NCBI RefSeq assembly: GCF_051622035.1
Contig: NC_135359.1
Coordinates: 30,099,501 to 30,163,500, forward strand
From: Arctopsyche grandis
Taxonomy: Eukaryota; Arthropoda; Insecta; Trichoptera; Hydropsychidae
Reading direction: 5' to 3'
DNA length: 64,000 nt
Shown: positions 61,331 to 64,000 of the stretch, piece after piece
Position numbering within the stretch: position 1 is the first letter of the stretch
Layout: every line of letters starts with the position of its first letter
Notes under the pieces: generated by a model
The model's database searches: none
The model's input: the letters and a program-made list of their open reading frames with translations, nothing else
Told to the model about the DNA's origin: nothing
Translations under genes and position numbers: made by a program

Positions 61331-62918
61331 TTTGTCTATAAAGAGCAACATTTCAATATCTTTTTGAATGTCAAATTTATTTATAAATTTAACGATTAAC
61401 TCTCCTACAATATAAATACGTATTATCATTAAACGTAAAAATATAAATAAAACTACAAATGCTATTTTTTAATATACATAAATAAATATGTATATATAAA
61501 TATATACAAATTTATATATTTTTTCATCTTAAAATTGTCTCATAATAGCATCGGACGAAAGCTTTGCATAGCTTAATAATATCATCCATATAAACACAGT
61601 AGAAAAATTCAAAACTCGTTCCGTCGAACGAAATCCCACAATCCAATTTTATATCACGTTCGCTTAACTTTCTACATACGTTATCGAGTTCATAGACACG
61701 GCAAAACTTCTAAAATATCTGTCACAGACAGTATAAACATTTTTTCGCATCGATATTTGTTATCATTACACATAAAAATAAATAAAATAAAATAAACCGC
61801 TGCGTAATACGAAAGATGAAGCGCGATCGCCAATAATATGAAAGCTTACGCATCAAAAGCACTGACCTACCCATTTTATATGAAAGCAACACGTATAGAA
61901 ATGTCAGTATATAAAGATTTTTTGTTGTAAAATCTGCGTTGGCGGTGTGTAATTAATCAATTCGTTAATGAGCAGTGTCCGTTCGCATAAAAGCGTGTTC
62001 GCTTTTCCCCATTTTCTCTTCCCTCGGAGCCAGTGAAAGGCTTTTCTTTGTTTGGCTCTGTCAACATCGACCGATCATTACATTACATATCCGATTCACA
62101 ATCGTTTCGCTTCGATAAATAACGAAAAATTACCGAAGCTCAGCGGCGTCGTTAATTAAATTTTTCGTTCTCGATAGAACACTGTTTTAATTTTTATATT
62201 TAATATCGGCGGCGATAATTCTCCGAGGAATTTAATAAAACATTTATTTAAGGAATATACGTTTTACTATGGACAGTGCACGCTCTTAAACTCTATAACA
62301 ATTTTAGTCGGAATAAACGAAAAAATAAGCGACAAGAGACTTATTCACATGAGAGCCATTCTGGACGTGATATGAAATTTTTATACGGGAAAAAGTAGAC
62401 CGAAAGTACCACTAAAAGTTTCAAAGATCAATCTTTATTGTTTTCTTTACCCTGTCGTTTTTGTAATCGTTAGCGATGAAACATCAAAAGTTTAAAACAG
62501 AAAAAAAATTATAACACATTTTTCGTGAAGTACATTTTAATCTAATTTACTACATGTAAATACATATATGTTGGTGGAAAAAATACAAACATTAATTTTA
62601 TCAAAGGTTGTATCAACATAAAAACTTTCGCATTGCATAAATATTGTTTTGTATTTTTATATAAAGATAAATACTTTCACATAAATCAATTATTGTTGTA
62701 TAATATTCTATTATACAAGCAATTCTTCTATTTTTCAATATTTATTAAATTCATCTTAAAAACTGTTATAATAATTTTGAACAAATTGATTTATGCTACC
62801 ATTTTTAGACTGAAAAATTTATCTTTTATCACACACAGTATGATTGATAAGTTAATTACATAATTTATAATAAAATTTTGCAAATAAAAGCTATATAATA
62901 TAATCTGTATCTACATAT
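61331..62918. other. AT-rich non-coding DNA
   Basis: 61950-62170 is somewhat GC-richer; no gene or repeat identified. Confidence 0.45.
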
Positions 62919-63003
62919 ATATTTACTTTATCTATGTACGTAGTAACAATAGATAAAGTTTTGTGATCATGCGAAAATTCGAACTCGATATTTTGACTGA
63001 TTT
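62919..63003 (-). repeat. Dispersed repeat, inverse of 10458..10536
   Basis: The reverse complement matches the 10.46-kb copy almost throughout, including CGAATTTTCGCATGATCAC and ACTACGTACATAGATAAAG. Confidence 0.65.
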
Positions 63004-63279
63004 GAACTCAGAGTCGGTCACTGAAAAAATTTGTGTGTATTTTTGGGTTTTTTTTTTCAATTTGTCTATAATTTGTCGCTATTAACAAAATAATTGCTAT
63101 TAGATTGTAAATATGGAAATAAAAAATAAATAATTATCAAATTCAATATGCTCATATCAAGCGTCGCTCGGTCTTTCAGATATTATTTTATTATATTGCT
63201 TATATGTACATATTTTATACTTAGACGTGGAAACCGTCCAGAAAATAATAAGAAAAACATACAAAATTTCCCAGTGGAC

Positions 63280-63700
63280 AAATTGATGGGTGGCGGTACA
63301 TAGGAGTCGTAAATTTCCCAATGATATTTTTGGATGGAAATGGAAAATTCCACCGCAAGCCGTTTTCGAAACGTACCTTAGTACGTCGCAGAGCCGTAAT
63401 TTCAAGGAAGTTATTTACCGAAAGCCCGTTCCGGTTTCGCAAGTGCCAGATGAAATATTTCCGAGAAATTTCCTCATTACGCGGCGAACATCGATACAAT
63501 CGTCATTTTGCCGGAAGTGACGCGCCGGCCTCGGTGCGCCCTTTTAATATCCGGTTGGAATGCTGACGGCGACGAAGCTTCGGAAAATTTACCCCATTTA
63601 CTCCATTAACGATGGCGCGGGCCTTTCGTTAAGCGAGGCCGGCCGTTTTTGAAATCGGATCGGCCGAGGCACCAGTATTACGTAATATTCCCACCTTAAC
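63280..63700. other. GC-richer island, no gene recognised
   Basis: Open frames of 76-92 codons overlap on both strands. Words such as GGAAAATTCC, TTCCGG and CGGCCG dominate. No domain, splice pattern or start context that I trust. Confidence 0.4.
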
Positions 63701-64000
63701 GGAGCTTGATTATGTACTTTTGGAGGCAGCTAAAAACTCCACTATGTAGGCAGTAAAAAATTTAATAATGATGATGACGAAATAAAAAAATGGTGTTAAT
63801 AATTCAAAATAAACCAAATGATTCTACTTTATATTTGTTTCACGTATTCTAAAGACACAATATAAAGATTTCTCACATTATTATCTTATATCTATATGTA
63901 CATACATATATACACCAATACATATGTATACAAACAAGCTTGATGCATTGAACTAAGTAGCTTTTTTTTGTTTGACAATTTCACGAATTAGGTGTAACAC

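Noticed and set aside
48743..64000. Search for the upstream protease exon (RIVGG / WPWQ)
   Set aside because: I scanned by eye for minus-strand coding of these motifs and saw none; it is probably beyond the window, though a search tool could still find it.

Overview
This window looks like AT-rich insect nuclear DNA. It carries one recognisable host gene, set in and beside a dense mosaic of transposable elements. The organism cannot be fixed from the sequence alone. An insect is indicated by the gene (a Stubble-type trypsin-like protease), by the LINE, hAT and Helitron-like families, and by very frequent TACATATGTA-type simple sequence. No bacterial features, CRISPR array or free-standing tRNA/rRNA gene were seen.

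Host gene. Three minus-strand exons at 48636..48742, 39891..40188 and 30933..31217 join in frame through canonical GT-AG introns of about 8.4 and 8.7 kb. They encode the last 229 residues of an S1-family serine protease. The His, Asp and Ser of the catalytic triad lie one per exon. The sequence matches what I recall of Stubble more closely than its paralogue filzig. The exon for the activation cleavage site, and all N-terminal exons, are not in the window, so the next intron upstream exceeds 15 kb.

Layout. 1-31 kb lies downstream of the gene: SINEs, MITEs with 9-bp target duplications, LINE fragments, a hAT element and AT-rich DNA, plus a 192-bp pure (AT)n run at 28.35 kb. 31-48.7 kb is the gene body: a C-rich-TIR MITE relic, a 3 x ~210-bp tandem array, a complete hAT insertion, two LINE copies in opposite orientation, a 374-bp tandem duplication and a SINE. 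48.7-64 kb is the upstream intron or 5' region: SINEs, a Helitron-like element, a hAT insertion inside a SINE, a candidate solo LTR, the most complete LINE, a GC-rich minisatellite and two motif arrays.

Most notable. (1) A SINE superfamily with a shared ~65-bp central domain joined to different tRNA-like heads and different 3' hairpin tails. (2) A 708-bp MITE with C-rich, internally repeated terminal inverted repeats and a perfect 9-bp target duplication. (3) A 284-bp MITE containing a perfect 25-bp inverted copy of the DNA just outside its own left end. (4) An inverted array of GGTCAGAAT motifs at 58.9-59.5 kb. Repeat boundaries were read by eye and are good to a few bases where a target duplication is stated, otherwise to about 10-30 bases.
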